DNA of 64,000 nt, taken from Bacteroidales bacterium (lineage in GTDB: Bacteria > Bacteroidota > Bacteroidia > Bacteroidales > UBA932). A program made the position numbers and the translations under genes. The notes below the pieces were generated by a model, which searched no databases, was not told the origin of the DNA, and worked only from the letters and a program-made list of their open reading frames with translations. The stretch is taken from contig JAFZRV010000001.1 in NCBI GenBank assembly GCA_017619655.1, positions 248,001 to 312,000 of the forward strand, given 5' to 3'. Shown in pieces: positions 1 to 8,242 of this stretch; the stretch's first letter is position 1; the number at the start of each line of letters is the position of its first letter.

Positions 1-359
1 TCGTGCCGCTCGACACCACCCGCTATTCGCCCTATCTGGGCGCGTGCAACCGCCAGAGCCTGCAGGCCAAGTACGCCAACCAGGTTTCCGACCGCAACCG
101 CGCCGCCCTGCGCGAGATCAAGGACCTGCCCACGCTCAACCGCTTCCTCGACGGCCTGAACCTCAAGGACGGCTTCATCGCCTTCACGAAGGCGCAGGGG
201 GTCGTTCCCACGGAGGAAGACTGGGCGGTCTCGGGCGAACTCATCCTGGTGCAGCTCCGGGCCCTTATCGGCCGCAACACGCCGATGAACGACGACGCTT
301 TCTATCCGATTTACCTGACCACGGACAATGTGCTGGAAGCGGCTTTGAAAAACGGATAA
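1..359 (+). CDS. S41 family C-terminal processing peptidase, 3' end only
   Basis: The 5' part lies outside the window; the reading frame enters at base 3 and gives 118 residues before a TAA stop. The visible part resembles the C-terminal tail of Bacteroidota S41 (tail-specific protease) proteins: a 'PLDTTRYSPY' strand, a helical stretch ending in DRNRAAL, and a terminal 'LILVQLRALIGRN...DDAFYPI' segment where relatives have a similar LIxxQLxAxIxRN...AFYP pattern. The catalytic Ser-Lys dyad and the PDZ domain would be upstream and cannot be checked. The family cleaves periplasmic proteins near their C termini. The assignment rests on this tail alone. Confidence 0.75.
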   Translation, partial: VPLDTTRYSPYLGACNRQSLQAKYANQVSDRNRAALREIKDLPTLNRFLDGLNLKDGFIAFTKAQGVVPTEEDWAVSGELILVQLRALIGRNTPMNDDAFYPIYLTTDNVLEAALKNG

Positions 360-419
360 TATGAAACTTTTTTGGATTTTATCCGTATAAATATTGTTTT
401 CGCGTCTAAAATCTAAAAA

Positions 420-1469
420 ATGAAACTTTCCCAATTCGGTTTTGACCTTCCGCAGGAACTGATCGCCAAGTATCCTTCCCCGGAACGGGACGAGTGCCGC
501 CTGATGGTGGTGCACAAGGATACGGGTGACATCGAGCACCGGATTTTCAAGGATATCATCGACTACGCAGCGCCGCACGACCTCTTCGTGTTCAACGACG
601 CCAAGGTGTTCCCGGCCCGCATGAGCGGCAACAAGGAGAAGACCGGCGCCGAGATCGACGTCTTCCTCCTGCGCGAGCTCAACCGCGACCAGCGTCTCTG
701 GGACGTGCTGGTCGATCCCGCGCGCAAGATCCGCATCGGCAACAAGCTCTATTTCGGCGAGAACGACAGCCTGGTGGCCGAGGTCATCGACAACACGACC
801 TCGCGCGGCCGTACGCTGCGCTTCCTCTTCGACGGCAGTTACGAAGAGTTCCGCCAGACCCTCTACCAGATGGGTTCCCTGCCGGTGCCCAAGTGGATCC
901 GTCCGCATGCGGAAGAGATTGACAAGGAGCGTTTCCAGACCATCTTCGCATCGAAGGAAGGCGCCGTGGCCTGCCCCGCGGCCGGCTTGCACTTCAGCAA
1001 GATCCTCTTCAAGAAAATGGAGATCCGCGACATCGAGCGCGCTTTCCTGACGCTGTATATGGGCAACGCGCATTTCCACAACGTGGACGTGGAAGACCTC
1101 TCGAAGCACAAGATGGATTCGGAGCAGTATTCCATTTCCGAGGAGACGGCGGCCCAGGTCAACGCCTGCAAGGCACGCGGCAACAAGGTCTTCGCCGTGG
1201 GCATCACCGTCGTGCGGGCGCTCGAGACCTATGTGACGACCAAGAAGGAGATCCGGGCCTTCGACGGCTGGACCAACAAGTTCATCTTCCCGCCGTACCA
1301 GTTCTCGATCCCCGACGCCATGGTCACCAACTTCCACCTTCCCTACAGCACGATGCTGATGAACGCCGCTGCCTTCGGCGGCTACCAGCACATCATGAAC
1401 GCCTACAAGGTCGCCGTCGACGAGAAATACCAGTTCGGCACCTATGGCGATGCCATGCTGATTATTTAA
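420..1469 (+). CDS. queA: tRNA preQ1(34) S-adenosylmethionine ribosyltransferase-isomerase QueA
   Basis: QueA transfers and isomerises the ribosyl group of S-adenosylmethionine onto preQ1 at the tRNA wobble position, giving epoxyqueuosine. The 349 residues are the usual family length. Visible family motifs are NDAKVFPAR (about 59-67), LPVPKWIRP (154-162), AAGLHFS (187-193) and a C-terminal 'VTNFHLPYSTMLMN' block. The ATG at 420 follows an AT-rich gap of 60 bp after the S41 gene, so it probably has its own promoter, although no clean TAnnTTTG box is visible. It is followed by dprA after 76 bp that hold a strong hairpin. Confidence 0.97.
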   Translation: MKLSQFGFDLPQELIAKYPSPERDECRLMVVHKDTGDIEHRIFKDIIDYAAPHDLFVFNDAKVFPARMSGNKEKTGAEIDVFLLRELNRDQRLWDVLVDPARKIRIGNKLYFGENDSLVAEVIDNTTSRGRTLRFLFDGSYEEFRQTLYQMGSLPVPKWIRPHAEEIDKERFQTIFASKEGAVACPAAGLHFSKILFKKMEIRDIERAFLTLYMGNAHFHNVDVEDLSKHKMDSEQYSISEETAAQVNACKARGNKVFAVGITVVRALETYVTTKKEIRAFDGWTNKFIFPPYQFSIPDAMVTNFHLPYSTMLMNAAAFGGYQHIMNAYKVAVDEKYQFGTYGDAMLII

Positions 1470-1513
1470 ATTCGTCGTCGGAAAGGATATTGCTTTTCTG
1501 CCGGCCTAAAGTG

Positions 1514-1558
1514 GATCGGGCTCCGTATCTTGCGAAAAAAAAGATATGGAGCCCGATC
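1514..1558 (+). promoter_or_regulatory. 18-bp inverted repeat covering the dprA start codon
   Basis: The arms are 1514-1531 (GATCGGGCTCCGTATCTT) and 1541-1558, with a 9-nt A-rich loop; the only non-Watson-Crick position is a G-T pair. The 3' arm contains the dprA ATG (1546-1548) and its first four codons. The 5' arm contains TATCTTG, one T short of the Bacteroidota -7 consensus TAnnTTTG. In RNA this hairpin would bury the start codon; in DNA it could be a dyad operator. There is no T-tract after it, so it is not an intrinsic terminator. A regulatory role is inferred. Confidence 0.6.
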
Positions 1559-2652
1559 GCTATGTTTATCTCTGTGCGCTGAGCAAGGTCTTCGCGTACC
1601 AATGTGCCATCGGCCGGCAGCTGATGGAAAGTTTCGGCGGCCCCGAAGGGGTCTTCAGCACCCCGCGCCGCACCCTCGCCACCGTTCTTCACAACGGCGG
1701 GCCGTACCTCGACCTGCTGTTCGATCCGGACTTGCTCGAATGGGCGGAAGGAGAAGTCGCCTGGGCCCGCAGCTGCGACATCCGCCTGCTCGGTCTCGAC
1801 GACCCCGCCTATCCCCGGCGCCTGGCGGCCTGTTCCGACGCGCCGCTGCTGCTCTACTGCAAGGGGAACGCCGATCTCAACGCCGAGCGCGCCCTGGCCG
1901 TCGTCGGCACCCGCAAGGCCACCTGGACGGGACGCGAAAGCTGCCGACGCATTGTCGGCCGTCTCGCCGACATGAATGTAAAGCCCTTGATCGTCAGCGG
2001 GATGGCTCTCGGCATTGACGGCTGCGCCCATGCCACCGCCCTGGAGGTCGGCCTGCCGACCATCGGCGTGCTGCCCTGCGGCCTCGACGAAATCTATCCG
2101 CGCCAGCACCGCGACCTGGCGCAGCGGGCCCTCGAGAAAGGCGCCCTGGTCACGGATTTTCCACGCGGCACGCAGCCGGTCGCCTATACCTTCCTGCGCC
2201 GCAACCGCATCATCGCCGGCATGGCCGATGCCACGCTGCTGGTGGAGTCGTTCCAGAAGGGCGGGGGACTGATCACCGCCTCGCTGGCCTCCTCTTATCA
2301 GCGCGAAGTCTTCGCGGTGGCGGGCCGCATGACCGACGCTTCGTTCACGGGCTGCAACGAGCTCATCGCCCGGCATGAGGCGACCCTCGTGCCCGACGCC
2401 GACGCACTCCCGCTGGCCATGGGCTGGATCTCCGCCCGGCAGCGCCGGGCTGTCGTGCAGCTCGTGCGCCCCGACGACCCGCCGGAGCGCGGCCGCGTGC
2501 TCCGCTGCCTCGAAGCCCGCGCCCCGCTCTCCGCCGAAGAGGTCGCCGCCCTCACGAAGCTCGATCCGCGGGCCGTCAACCTGCTCCTGCTCGAACTCGA
2601 AATGGAGGGCCGGGTGGTAGCCGATGGAAGCAAATTTTTCTTAACTTTGTAA
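1546..2652 (+). CDS. dprA: DNA-processing protein DprA
   Basis: DprA (Smf) binds incoming single-stranded DNA and loads RecA during natural transformation; it is also kept in many bacteria not known to be competent. The 368 residues show the Rossmann-like core with VVGTRKAT (119-126), SGMALGIDGCAH (151-162) and FLRRNRIIAG (216-225), preceded by a helical N-terminal region, and a C-terminal winged-helix-like domain (about 300-368). The ATG at 1546 is the first in frame and lies inside an 18-bp hairpin. tatD follows with 2 bp between the genes, and the end of dprA carries a TAACTTTG box (2642-2649) that may drive tatD. Confidence 0.95.
   Translation: MEPDRYVYLCALSKVFAYQCAIGRQLMESFGGPEGVFSTPRRTLATVLHNGGPYLDLLFDPDLLEWAEGEVAWARSCDIRLLGLDDPAYPRRLAACSDAPLLLYCKGNADLNAERALAVVGTRKATWTGRESCRRIVGRLADMNVKPLIVSGMALGIDGCAHATALEVGLPTIGVLPCGLDEIYPRQHRDLAQRALEKGALVTDFPRGTQPVAYTFLRRNRIIAGMADATLLVESFQKGGGLITASLASSYQREVFAVAGRMTDASFTGCNELIARHEATLVPDADALPLAMGWISARQRRAVVQLVRPDDPPERGRVLRCLEARAPLSAEEVAALTKLDPRAVNLLLLELEMEGRVVADGSKFFLTL
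2642..2649 (+). promoter_or_regulatory. -7 promoter box TAACTTTG for tatD (leaderless)
   Basis: An exact match to the Bacteroidota TAnnTTTG box, located in the last codons of dprA and ending 5 nt before the tatD ATG at 2655. Transcription would start almost at the start codon. No clear TTG -33 element is seen at the usual spacing, so the call is tentative. Confidence 0.45.
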
Positions 2653-2654
2653 GA

Positions 2655-3422
2655 ATGTTGATCGACACCCACTGCCATCTCTACGACGAAGCCTTCCACG
2701 ACGATTTCGACGCGGTGCTGGCCCGTGCCCGGGAAGCCGGCATGGAGGCCTGTGTCATGCCCGGCATCGACCGCGCCAGCCACGATGCGCTCGTGGCCAC
2801 GGCCGACGCCCTGCCCGGCTTCGCTTTCCCCTGTATCGGCCTGCATCCGACCTCGGTGGGGGAGAACTGGCAGGAGGAGCTCGATTTCGTGCAGGCGCAC
2901 CTGGGCGACCGCCGCTGGTATGCCATCGGTGAAATCGGCCTCGACGAGTACTGGTCGAAAGACTTCGTGAAGCAGCAGATGCGCGTGCTGGCCGAACAGA
3001 TCTGCCTGGCGGCCCGGGCCGATTTGCCGGTGATCATCCACCTGCGCGAAGCCACCGACGATTTCCTGCGCGTGCTCGAAGAGGTACGCGGCGTGTCTTT
3101 CCGCGGCGTGATGCACGCCTGGTCCGGCAGCTACGAGATGTACCGCCGGCTGCTCGGCATGGCCGACTTCAAGTTCGGTATCGGCGGGGTGGTGACCTAC
3201 AAGAACGCCGGCGTGGCCGTGGCGCTCGAAAAGATGTCGCTCGACGACGTGGTGCTGGAGACCGACTGCCCCTGGCTCACGCCCGTCCCATACCGGGGCA
3301 AACGCAACGAGCCGTCCTATGTGCGGCTGGTGGCTGAAAAAGTTGCACAGATCAAGGGCCTGGCGCCCGAAGCCGTCGGGGAGATTTCCACGGCCAATGC
3401 GCGCAGGCTGTTTAAGCTATAG
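2655..3422 (+). CDS. TatD family metal-dependent DNase
   Basis: A member of the TatD/YcfH amidohydrolase-fold nucleases, Mg-dependent 3'-5' DNases. All metal ligands expected for the family are visible in 255 residues: D4/H6/H8 in DTHCHLYD, E93 in GEIGLDEYW, H129 (IIHL), H154 (MHAWSG) and D204 (ETDCPWLTP). The C-terminal 'RNEPSYV' segment is also typical. The start codon sits 2 bp after the dprA stop, so the gene is transcribed with dprA and possibly also from its own internal promoter. Which TatD paralogue (TatD, YcfH, YjjV) it corresponds to cannot be decided here. Confidence 0.93.
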   Translation: MLIDTHCHLYDEAFHDDFDAVLARAREAGMEACVMPGIDRASHDALVATADALPGFAFPCIGLHPTSVGENWQEELDFVQAHLGDRRWYAIGEIGLDEYWSKDFVKQQMRVLAEQICLAARADLPVIIHLREATDDFLRVLEEVRGVSFRGVMHAWSGSYEMYRRLLGMADFKFGIGGVVTYKNAGVAVALEKMSLDDVVLETDCPWLTPVPYRGKRNEPSYVRLVAEKVAQIKGLAPEAVGEISTANARRLFKL

Positions 3423-3428
3423 CATACG

Positions 3429-4457
3429 ATGGACCGAAAGATTCTCCTCATCTACACGGGCGGCACGATCGGCATGAAGATGGACCCCGAGACGCAGCTG
3501 CTCAAGCCTTTCGATTTTACCCAGATCACCCGCGAGGTGCCCGAGCTCAAGAAGTTCGGTTATGTGATCGACGCGCTGTCGTTCGACCCGGTCATCGACT
3601 CCTCCGACGTGAGCCCCGCCTTCTGGATCAAGCTGGCGGGCATCATCAAGGCCAACTACGGCTTCTACGACGGCTTTGTCGTGCTCCACGGCACCGACAC
3701 CATGGCCTACTCCGCGTCGGCCATGAGCTTCATGCTCGAAAACGTGGAGAAGCCCGTGATCTTCACGGGAAGCCAGCTGCCCATCGGCATGCTGCGGACC
3801 GACGGAAAAGAGAATCTCATCTCCTCGATCCAGCTCGCCGCCGAGCAGGACGAAGCGGGGCATCCGCACATCTGCGAGGTCTGCATCTACTTCGACAGCC
3901 AGCTTTTCCGCGGCAACCGCACCTCGAAGTACAGCGCCGAGAATTTCAGCGCGTTCCGCTCGCCCAACTATCCGGCGCTGGCGGAGGTGGGCATCCACAT
4001 CCGCTACAACGACACGGCCATCTACCACCCCCGCCGCTGGGGCCGGCCGCTGCGCCTGCACACCGAACTGGACACGCGGGTGGCCGTGCTGAAGATTTTC
4101 CCGGGCATCACCGAACCTCTGGTGAAGGCCGTGCTCGGAACTCCCGGTCTGCGGGCCGTCGTGCTCGAGACCTACGGTTCGGGCAATTCGCTCTCGGAGC
4201 CCTGGTTCCTGGACGCGCTGAGCGCTTTCACGCGGGCCGGGGGCGTCATCGTCAACGTCACCCAGTGCCAGGCGGGCGCCGTGGATATGGGCGCTTACGC
4301 CAACGGCGACATCCTCCGGCAGGCCGGCCTGGTGAGCGGAAAGGACATGACGACGGAAGCCGCTGTCACCAAATTATTTGTACTTTTGGGACAGTATGCT
4401 GATAATAAGACGGTTAGTGAGAAATTCGAAAAGGGCGTCAGTGGAGAAATTTCTTAG
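3429..4457 (+). CDS. ansA: Type I L-asparaginase
   Basis: Hydrolyses L-asparagine to aspartate and ammonia in the cytoplasm. The two active-site signatures are present: TGGTIG (10-15, first catalytic Thr) and LHGTDTMAY (86-94, Thr-Asp pair), followed by TGSQLPIG (113-120) and RTDGKEN, typical of the short cytoplasmic AnsA form. There is no signal peptide, which argues against the periplasmic type II enzyme. The 342 residues are normal for AnsA. It lies 6 bp after tatD and is probably the last gene of that run; a 129-bp AT-rich gap separates it from exbB. Confidence 0.95.
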   Translation: MDRKILLIYTGGTIGMKMDPETQLLKPFDFTQITREVPELKKFGYVIDALSFDPVIDSSDVSPAFWIKLAGIIKANYGFYDGFVVLHGTDTMAYSASAMSFMLENVEKPVIFTGSQLPIGMLRTDGKENLISSIQLAAEQDEAGHPHICEVCIYFDSQLFRGNRTSKYSAENFSAFRSPNYPALAEVGIHIRYNDTAIYHPRRWGRPLRLHTELDTRVAVLKIFPGITEPLVKAVLGTPGLRAVVLETYGSGNSLSEPWFLDALSAFTRAGGVIVNVTQCQAGAVDMGAYANGDILRQAGLVSGKDMTTEAAVTKLFVLLGQYADNKTVSEKFEKGVSGEIS

Positions 4458-4500
4458 AAATAGTGATACTTTCCAAAAAAATTATTAAATTGCAAAGAAT

Positions 4501-4526
4501 TTTTGGCGGACTACGTGCCTCCAAAA
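4501..4526 (+). promoter_or_regulatory. Hairpin in the exbB leader
   Basis: TTTTGGCGG (4501-4509) and CCTCCAAAA (4518-4526) pair over 9 positions with one mismatch, around an 8-nt loop. It lies 61 bp before the exbB ATG in an otherwise AT-rich leader. No T-tract follows on the plus strand, so termination of ansA here is unlikely. It may be a leader structure of the Ton-motor operon; no known riboswitch is recognised. Confidence 0.3.
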
Positions 4527-4586
4527 GTGAAAAAATGAGACTATAACTATTTAAAATTCAGTGTTTAATAATTAATCAAAAAACCT

Positions 4587-5381
4587 ATGAAAAAAATTTT
4601 CATGTTTTTGGCAGTCATTGGCCTTCTGACCATTTCTGCTGAGTACCAGAAGACTTTTGCACAGGATCAGCCTGCCGAGCAGACTGAAGCTGTTGCTCAA
4701 GCCGACGACGAGGTCGTCGATCCGTTCGCTTCAACGAACAACGACACCCCGATCCACCAGCAGCTGAAGAAGCTCTTCATCGAAGGTGGCGCCACCTTCA
4801 TGGCTCTCGTGCTGTTGTGCCTCATCCTCGGTCTGGCTATCGCTATCGCGAAGATCATCACCCTGAGCATCGCACAGAACAACAACCAGAAGCTTCTCGA
4901 CAAGATTGAAGATTGCCTCAAGAACGAAGGTGTTGAAAAAGCTTTCGAGCTTTGCAAGAACACCCCGGGCCCGGTGGCACGTATCTTCACCCAGGGCCTT
5001 CTCCGCGTGAAAGACGGCCAGGGCATTGAAAAAGCTGAGAAGTCGGTCATCGAATACGGTTCCGTGGAAATGGGTAAACTCGAGAAAGGTCTTTCCTGGA
5101 TCGGTCTGTTCATCGGTATCGCTCCGCAGTTGGGCTTCATGGGTACCGTGCTCGGTCTGATCTCGGCCTTCGACGCCATCGAGGTCGCCGGCGATATCAG
5201 CCCGGCACTGGTTGCTGGCGGTATGAAAATCGCTCTGATCACCACCGTCGGCGGTCTGGTCGTCGCTATCATCCTGCAGCTCTTCTACAACTACATTATC
5301 TCCAAGATCGACACGATCGTCGTGGATATGGAAGACTCCTCCATCTCGCTCGTGGACATGCTGGTCAAGTACAGCAAATAA
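4587..5381 (+). CDS. exbB: MotA/TolQ/ExbB proton channel family protein (Ton motor stator)
   Basis: ExbB forms the proton-conducting pentamer that, with ExbD, powers TonB-dependent outer-membrane transport. The 264-residue protein has an N-terminal hydrophobic/signal-like segment (1-20), a longer periplasmic insert than the E. coli protein, a membrane helix near 66-92, a cytoplasmic domain (about 95-165) and the family signature helices at 172-195 (IAPQLGFMGTVLGLISAF) and 210-237 (TTVGGLVVAI). It leads a four-gene operon with a small membrane protein and two ExbD proteins, a common Bacteroidota arrangement. The upstream gap contains a hairpin at 4501-4526; no exact TAnnTTTG box lies close to the start. 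Confidence 0.95.
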   Translation: MKKIFMFLAVIGLLTISAEYQKTFAQDQPAEQTEAVAQADDEVVDPFASTNNDTPIHQQLKKLFIEGGATFMALVLLCLILGLAIAIAKIITLSIAQNNNQKLLDKIEDCLKNEGVEKAFELCKNTPGPVARIFTQGLLRVKDGQGIEKAEKSVIEYGSVEMGKLEKGLSWIGLFIGIAPQLGFMGTVLGLISAFDAIEVAGDISPALVAGGMKIALITTVGGLVVAIILQLFYNYIISKIDTIVVDMEDSSISLVDMLVKYSK

Positions 5382-5417
5382 TAACAAAAACAACAACCTT
5401 CATTCATTGATTTTGTT

Positions 5418-5858
5418 ATGAAAGAAACGAACGAAAAAAGAGAGAACAGGCCTTGGAAGATTCTGGAGTTGATCCTCTTCGTGGTGTCTCTGGTGCTCTT
5501 TGCCATCGTGTTCACGGCTAAGCCGACCACGACTGACAGCGCGTCCCTGGATGCCTTCCTGTACTGGATCTACGCCCTGGTCTGCCTGGCGCTCTGCGTG
5601 ACCTTGCTCTTCCCCCTCTTCGGAGCGTTCAAGAGCAAGAAGAAACTGCTGCGCCTGATCACCCTGATCCTCGGCGTGGTCGTTGTCGTCGGCGGCGCAT
5701 GGCTTCTCGCCCCGGGTACGCCGATCGAGACCAAGGCTACGGTTGCCGACGGCGACTTCAAGTTTGCCGACACGGTGCTTTATGTAACCTATTTCGTGGT
5801 CTGCGTGGCCATCCTCTCGTTAATCTGGAGTGCGGCCCGCAAGGCAATCAAAAAATAA
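5418..5858 (+). CDS. Small four-helix membrane protein in the Ton-motor operon
   Basis: 146 residues with four predicted membrane helices (about 13-35, 47-71, 78-100 and 119-143), a short charged N terminus and a Lys-rich C terminus. No enzymatic motif is visible. It sits between exbB and the first exbD (36 and 11 bp spacing), a slot where Bacteroidota Ton operons often carry an uncharacterised membrane protein. Context therefore suggests an accessory role in assembly or regulation of the ExbB-ExbD complex; this is an inference from position only. Confidence 0.8.
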   Translation: MKETNEKRENRPWKILELILFVVSLVLFAIVFTAKPTTTDSASLDAFLYWIYALVCLALCVTLLFPLFGAFKSKKKLLRLITLILGVVVVVGGAWLLAPGTPIETKATVADGDFKFADTVLYVTYFVVCVAILSLIWSAARKAIKK

Positions 5859-5869
5859 GACTCTGAAGT

Positions 5870-6448
5870 ATGGCTAAGAAAAAGGTTCCTGAAATCAACG
5901 GCTCATCTATGGCGGATATTGCGTTCATCGCGCTGATATTCTTCTTGATGGTGACCACGATGGACAAGGAGGAGGGTATCTCCCGTCTCCTTCCGCCCAT
6001 CCCTCCGGAAGATCAGAAGATGGAGGACTTGAAGGTCAATCGTCGGAATATCATCCAGGTGAAGATCAATTCCAACGACAGATTGTTGGCCGGCAGTCAA
6101 CCGATGGATGTCAGCCAGCTGAAGGACAAGATCAAAGAATTCATGACCAACCCTTACGACGACCCGAACCTTCCTGAGAAAGAAGTCCAGGATATCCCGG
6201 GTCTCGGACCGGTTCCCGTTTCCAAAGGTGTCATCTCCCTGCAGAACGACCGCGGTACCACGTACCAGGCCTACATCACCGTCCAGAACGAGCTGATCAA
6301 GGCCATCAACGAGCTCCGCGACGACTTCTCCATGAAGACCTTCGGAAAGAAGTATTCCAAGCTGAGTGAGGAACAGCAGGAAATGGTCCGCAAGGCCGTC
6401 CCGCAGAAGATCTCCGAAGCGGAACCGAAGGACGTCAGAAAGAAATAG
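5870..6448 (+). CDS. exbD: ExbD/TolR family biopolymer transport protein, first copy
   Basis: A short cytoplasmic N terminus, a single membrane helix (about 15-30) carrying the conserved proton-relay Asp (D16 in MADIAF), and a periplasmic domain of about 160 residues, longer than E. coli ExbD. The periplasmic part contains NRRNIIQVKINSNDR, DRGTTYQAYITVQNEL and a terminal VPQKISEAEPK. All three recur, with substitutions, at the C terminus of the M56 protein encoded at 15458-17431. It should form the ExbD part of the Ton motor together with the second copy directly downstream. Confidence 0.95.
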   Translation: MAKKKVPEINGSSMADIAFIALIFFLMVTTMDKEEGISRLLPPIPPEDQKMEDLKVNRRNIIQVKINSNDRLLAGSQPMDVSQLKDKIKEFMTNPYDDPNLPEKEVQDIPGLGPVPVSKGVISLQNDRGTTYQAYITVQNELIKAINELRDDFSMKTFGKKYSKLSEEQQEMVRKAVPQKISEAEPKDVRKK

Positions 6449-6459
6449 GAGAATTCAGT

Positions 6460-6945
6460 ATGGCAAAATTCATCAAAGAAAACAAAGGTGAACTTCCGCA
6501 GATGAATACCTCGTCCCTGCCGGACATCGTGTTCATCATCCTGATGTTCTTCATGGTGTGTACCTCCATGCGTCAGAACGATACGAAGGTTCGCGTCACC
6601 ACGCCGATGGCGACGGAGATCGCGAAACTCGACCGGAAGGACCTGGCTACCTATATCTATATCGGCACGCCTTCGCAGCAGTACCAGAAAGAGTACGGTA
6701 CGGATTCCCGTATCCAGCTCAACGACGTCATCTGCAAGGACAACAACGACCTGAGCCCGATCCGCGACTTCATCGCCGCAGAGCGTGAGAAAATCTCCGA
6801 GGTCGACCGTCCGTTCATGCAGGTCAACATCAAGGCTGACAAGGATACCCGCATGGGTATCATCACCGACGTGAAGCAGGAGCTTCGCCGTTGCTCGGCT
6901 TTGAAGATCATGTATGGTGCTCGTAAAGGCACTGCTCAGAAATAG
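6460..6945 (+). CDS. exbD: ExbD/TolR family biopolymer transport protein, second copy
   Basis: 161 residues: an N-terminal tail, a membrane helix (about 20-36) with the conserved Asp (D22 in PDIVFIILMF), and a periplasmic domain ending in DVKQELRRCSALKIMYG. This ending is typical of ExbD/TolR, where the last strand packs in the dimer. It is shorter than the first copy and clearly divergent from it, as is usual for Bacteroidota that encode two ExbD proteins. A strong intrinsic terminator begins 16 bp after the stop codon and ends the operon. The C-terminal segment resembles residues 448-511 of the M56 protein at 15458-17431. Confidence 0.95.
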   Translation: MAKFIKENKGELPQMNTSSLPDIVFIILMFFMVCTSMRQNDTKVRVTTPMATEIAKLDRKDLATYIYIGTPSQQYQKEYGTDSRIQLNDVICKDNNDLSPIRDFIAAEREKISEVDRPFMQVNIKADKDTRMGIITDVKQELRRCSALKIMYGARKGTAQK

Positions 6946-6960
6946 CGAACGATTGAACTG

Positions 6961-6993
6961 AAGAAAGGGTGGTTTCGTGCCACCCTTTCTTTT
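6961..6993 (+). terminator. Intrinsic terminator of the exbB-exbD operon
   Basis: A perfect 12-bp stem (AAGAAAGGGTGG / CCACCCTTTCTT), 7-nt loop (TTTCGTG), then a T-rich tail. It lies 16 bp after the second exbD and only 20 bp before the alkaline phosphatase ATG, so that gene either needs a promoter inside this short gap or depends on read-through. Confidence 0.9.
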
Positions 6994-7012
6994 ATCCCTC
7001 AGACAAATTGGT

Positions 7013-8233
7013 ATGAAGAGAATCATCGAGACCCTGGCAGCGGCCGCCCTGCTTTTCCTGGCGGTCTCCTGCACCCCGCAGGAAAAACATGCAAAATACG
7101 TCTTCTATTTCATCGGTGACGGCATGGGCATGACCCATGTGGCCGCCGCCGAGGCTTATAAGGCGCAGGAACGCGGTGTGATCGGCATGGATCCGCTCGG
7201 TTTCACGCAGTTCCCCGTGATGGGCGAGGCCACGTCTTTCTCGGCCAGCAACATCATCACCGACTCCTCCGCGGCCGGAACCGCGCTGTCGACCGGTGAG
7301 AAGACCAAGAACGGCATGCTGGCCATCGCTCCGGACTCCACGACCTGGCAGACGAGCATCTCCTACAAGATCCACGATGCGGGCTACAGCGTGGGCGTGA
7401 TGTCCACCACGCCGATCAACCATGCCACGCCGGCCGCCTTCTTCGGCCATAACATCAAGCGCGGCAATTACTACGAAATCGGCAAGGAACTCCCCGGCAC
7501 CGGCTTTGAATTCTTCGCGGGCGGCGGCCTCTATCATCCGAAAGGCAAGGAGGGGAACGAGGAAGTTTCGCTCTGGGACATGATCACCGACGGCGGTTAC
7601 ACCCTGGCCTACGGTTATGAGGATTTCCAGACCAAGAAAGACGCCGACAAGATCGTCCTGATCCAAGCGGAGGGTTCCGAAGACATCTGCCCCTATGCGC
7701 TCGGCCGTCCCGAGGGCGCGCTGACCCTGTCGCAGATCGTGGAATCCGCCATCACCGTGCTGGAACGCAATCCGAAGGGATTCTTCCTGATGGCCGAGGG
7801 CGGCCTGATCGACTGGACGGCCCACAGCGAGGACCTGGCCGGCACCATCTTCGAGGTGCTCGACTTCGACCAGGCCATCGCCGTGGCGAACGCCTTCTAT
7901 GAGCGCCATCCCGACGAGACCCTGATCGTCGTGACCGCCGACCATGAAACGGGCGGTCTCGCCCTGGGCCGTAAAGGCTACAACTACGACCTGACCGTCA
8001 TCGACAAGATCCAAAGCGCCTCCGCTTCGACCGATGTGGAGCAGTACATGAACGACCCGAAATCGATCGACAGCGTCAACGAGGAAGCCCGCATCGGCTG
8101 GACGACCTATTCCCACTGCGGCGGCCCCGTGCCCGTGTGGGCCAAGGGTGTCGGCGCCGAGCGTTTCGCCGCACGGCAGGACAACACCGACATTCCCAAG
8201 AAAATCTGCGCCGCCATGGGCGTGCAGTTCTAA
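7013..8233 (+). CDS. Alkaline phosphatase (PhoA family), lipoprotein
   Basis: A phosphomonoesterase anchored on the outside of the cytoplasmic membrane or exported to the outer membrane. The start at 7013 gives a clean lipoprotein signal (MKRIIETLAAAALLFLAVSC, lipid Cys 20); an upstream in-frame GTG at 6977 lies inside the terminator stem and is rejected. Metal and nucleophile motifs: GDGMGMTH (35-42), TDSSAAGTAL (83-92, Ser nucleophile after Asp), EGGLIDWTAHSED (262-274), VTADHETGG (307-315), SHCGGPVPVW (367-376). 406 residues is normal. It belongs to the general PhoA/alk_phosphatase family; phosphate versus nucleotide preference is not evident. Confidence 0.93.
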   Translation: MKRIIETLAAAALLFLAVSCTPQEKHAKYVFYFIGDGMGMTHVAAAEAYKAQERGVIGMDPLGFTQFPVMGEATSFSASNIITDSSAAGTALSTGEKTKNGMLAIAPDSTTWQTSISYKIHDAGYSVGVMSTTPINHATPAAFFGHNIKRGNYYEIGKELPGTGFEFFAGGGLYHPKGKEGNEEVSLWDMITDGGYTLAYGYEDFQTKKDADKIVLIQAEGSEDICPYALGRPEGALTLSQIVESAITVLERNPKGFFLMAEGGLIDWTAHSEDLAGTIFEVLDFDQAIAVANAFYERHPDETLIVVTADHETGGLALGRKGYNYDLTVIDKIQSASASTDVEQYMNDPKSIDSVNEEARIGWTTYSHCGGPVPVWAKGVGAERFAARQDNTDIPKKICAAMGVQF

Positions 8234-8242
8234 TCTTGACTG

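Noticed and set aside
4381..4388. TACTTTTG box inside ansA as a certain exbB promoter
   Set aside because: It is an exact motif match but lies in coding sequence about 200 nt from exbB with no -33 element at the right distance, so it is mentioned only as a possibility.
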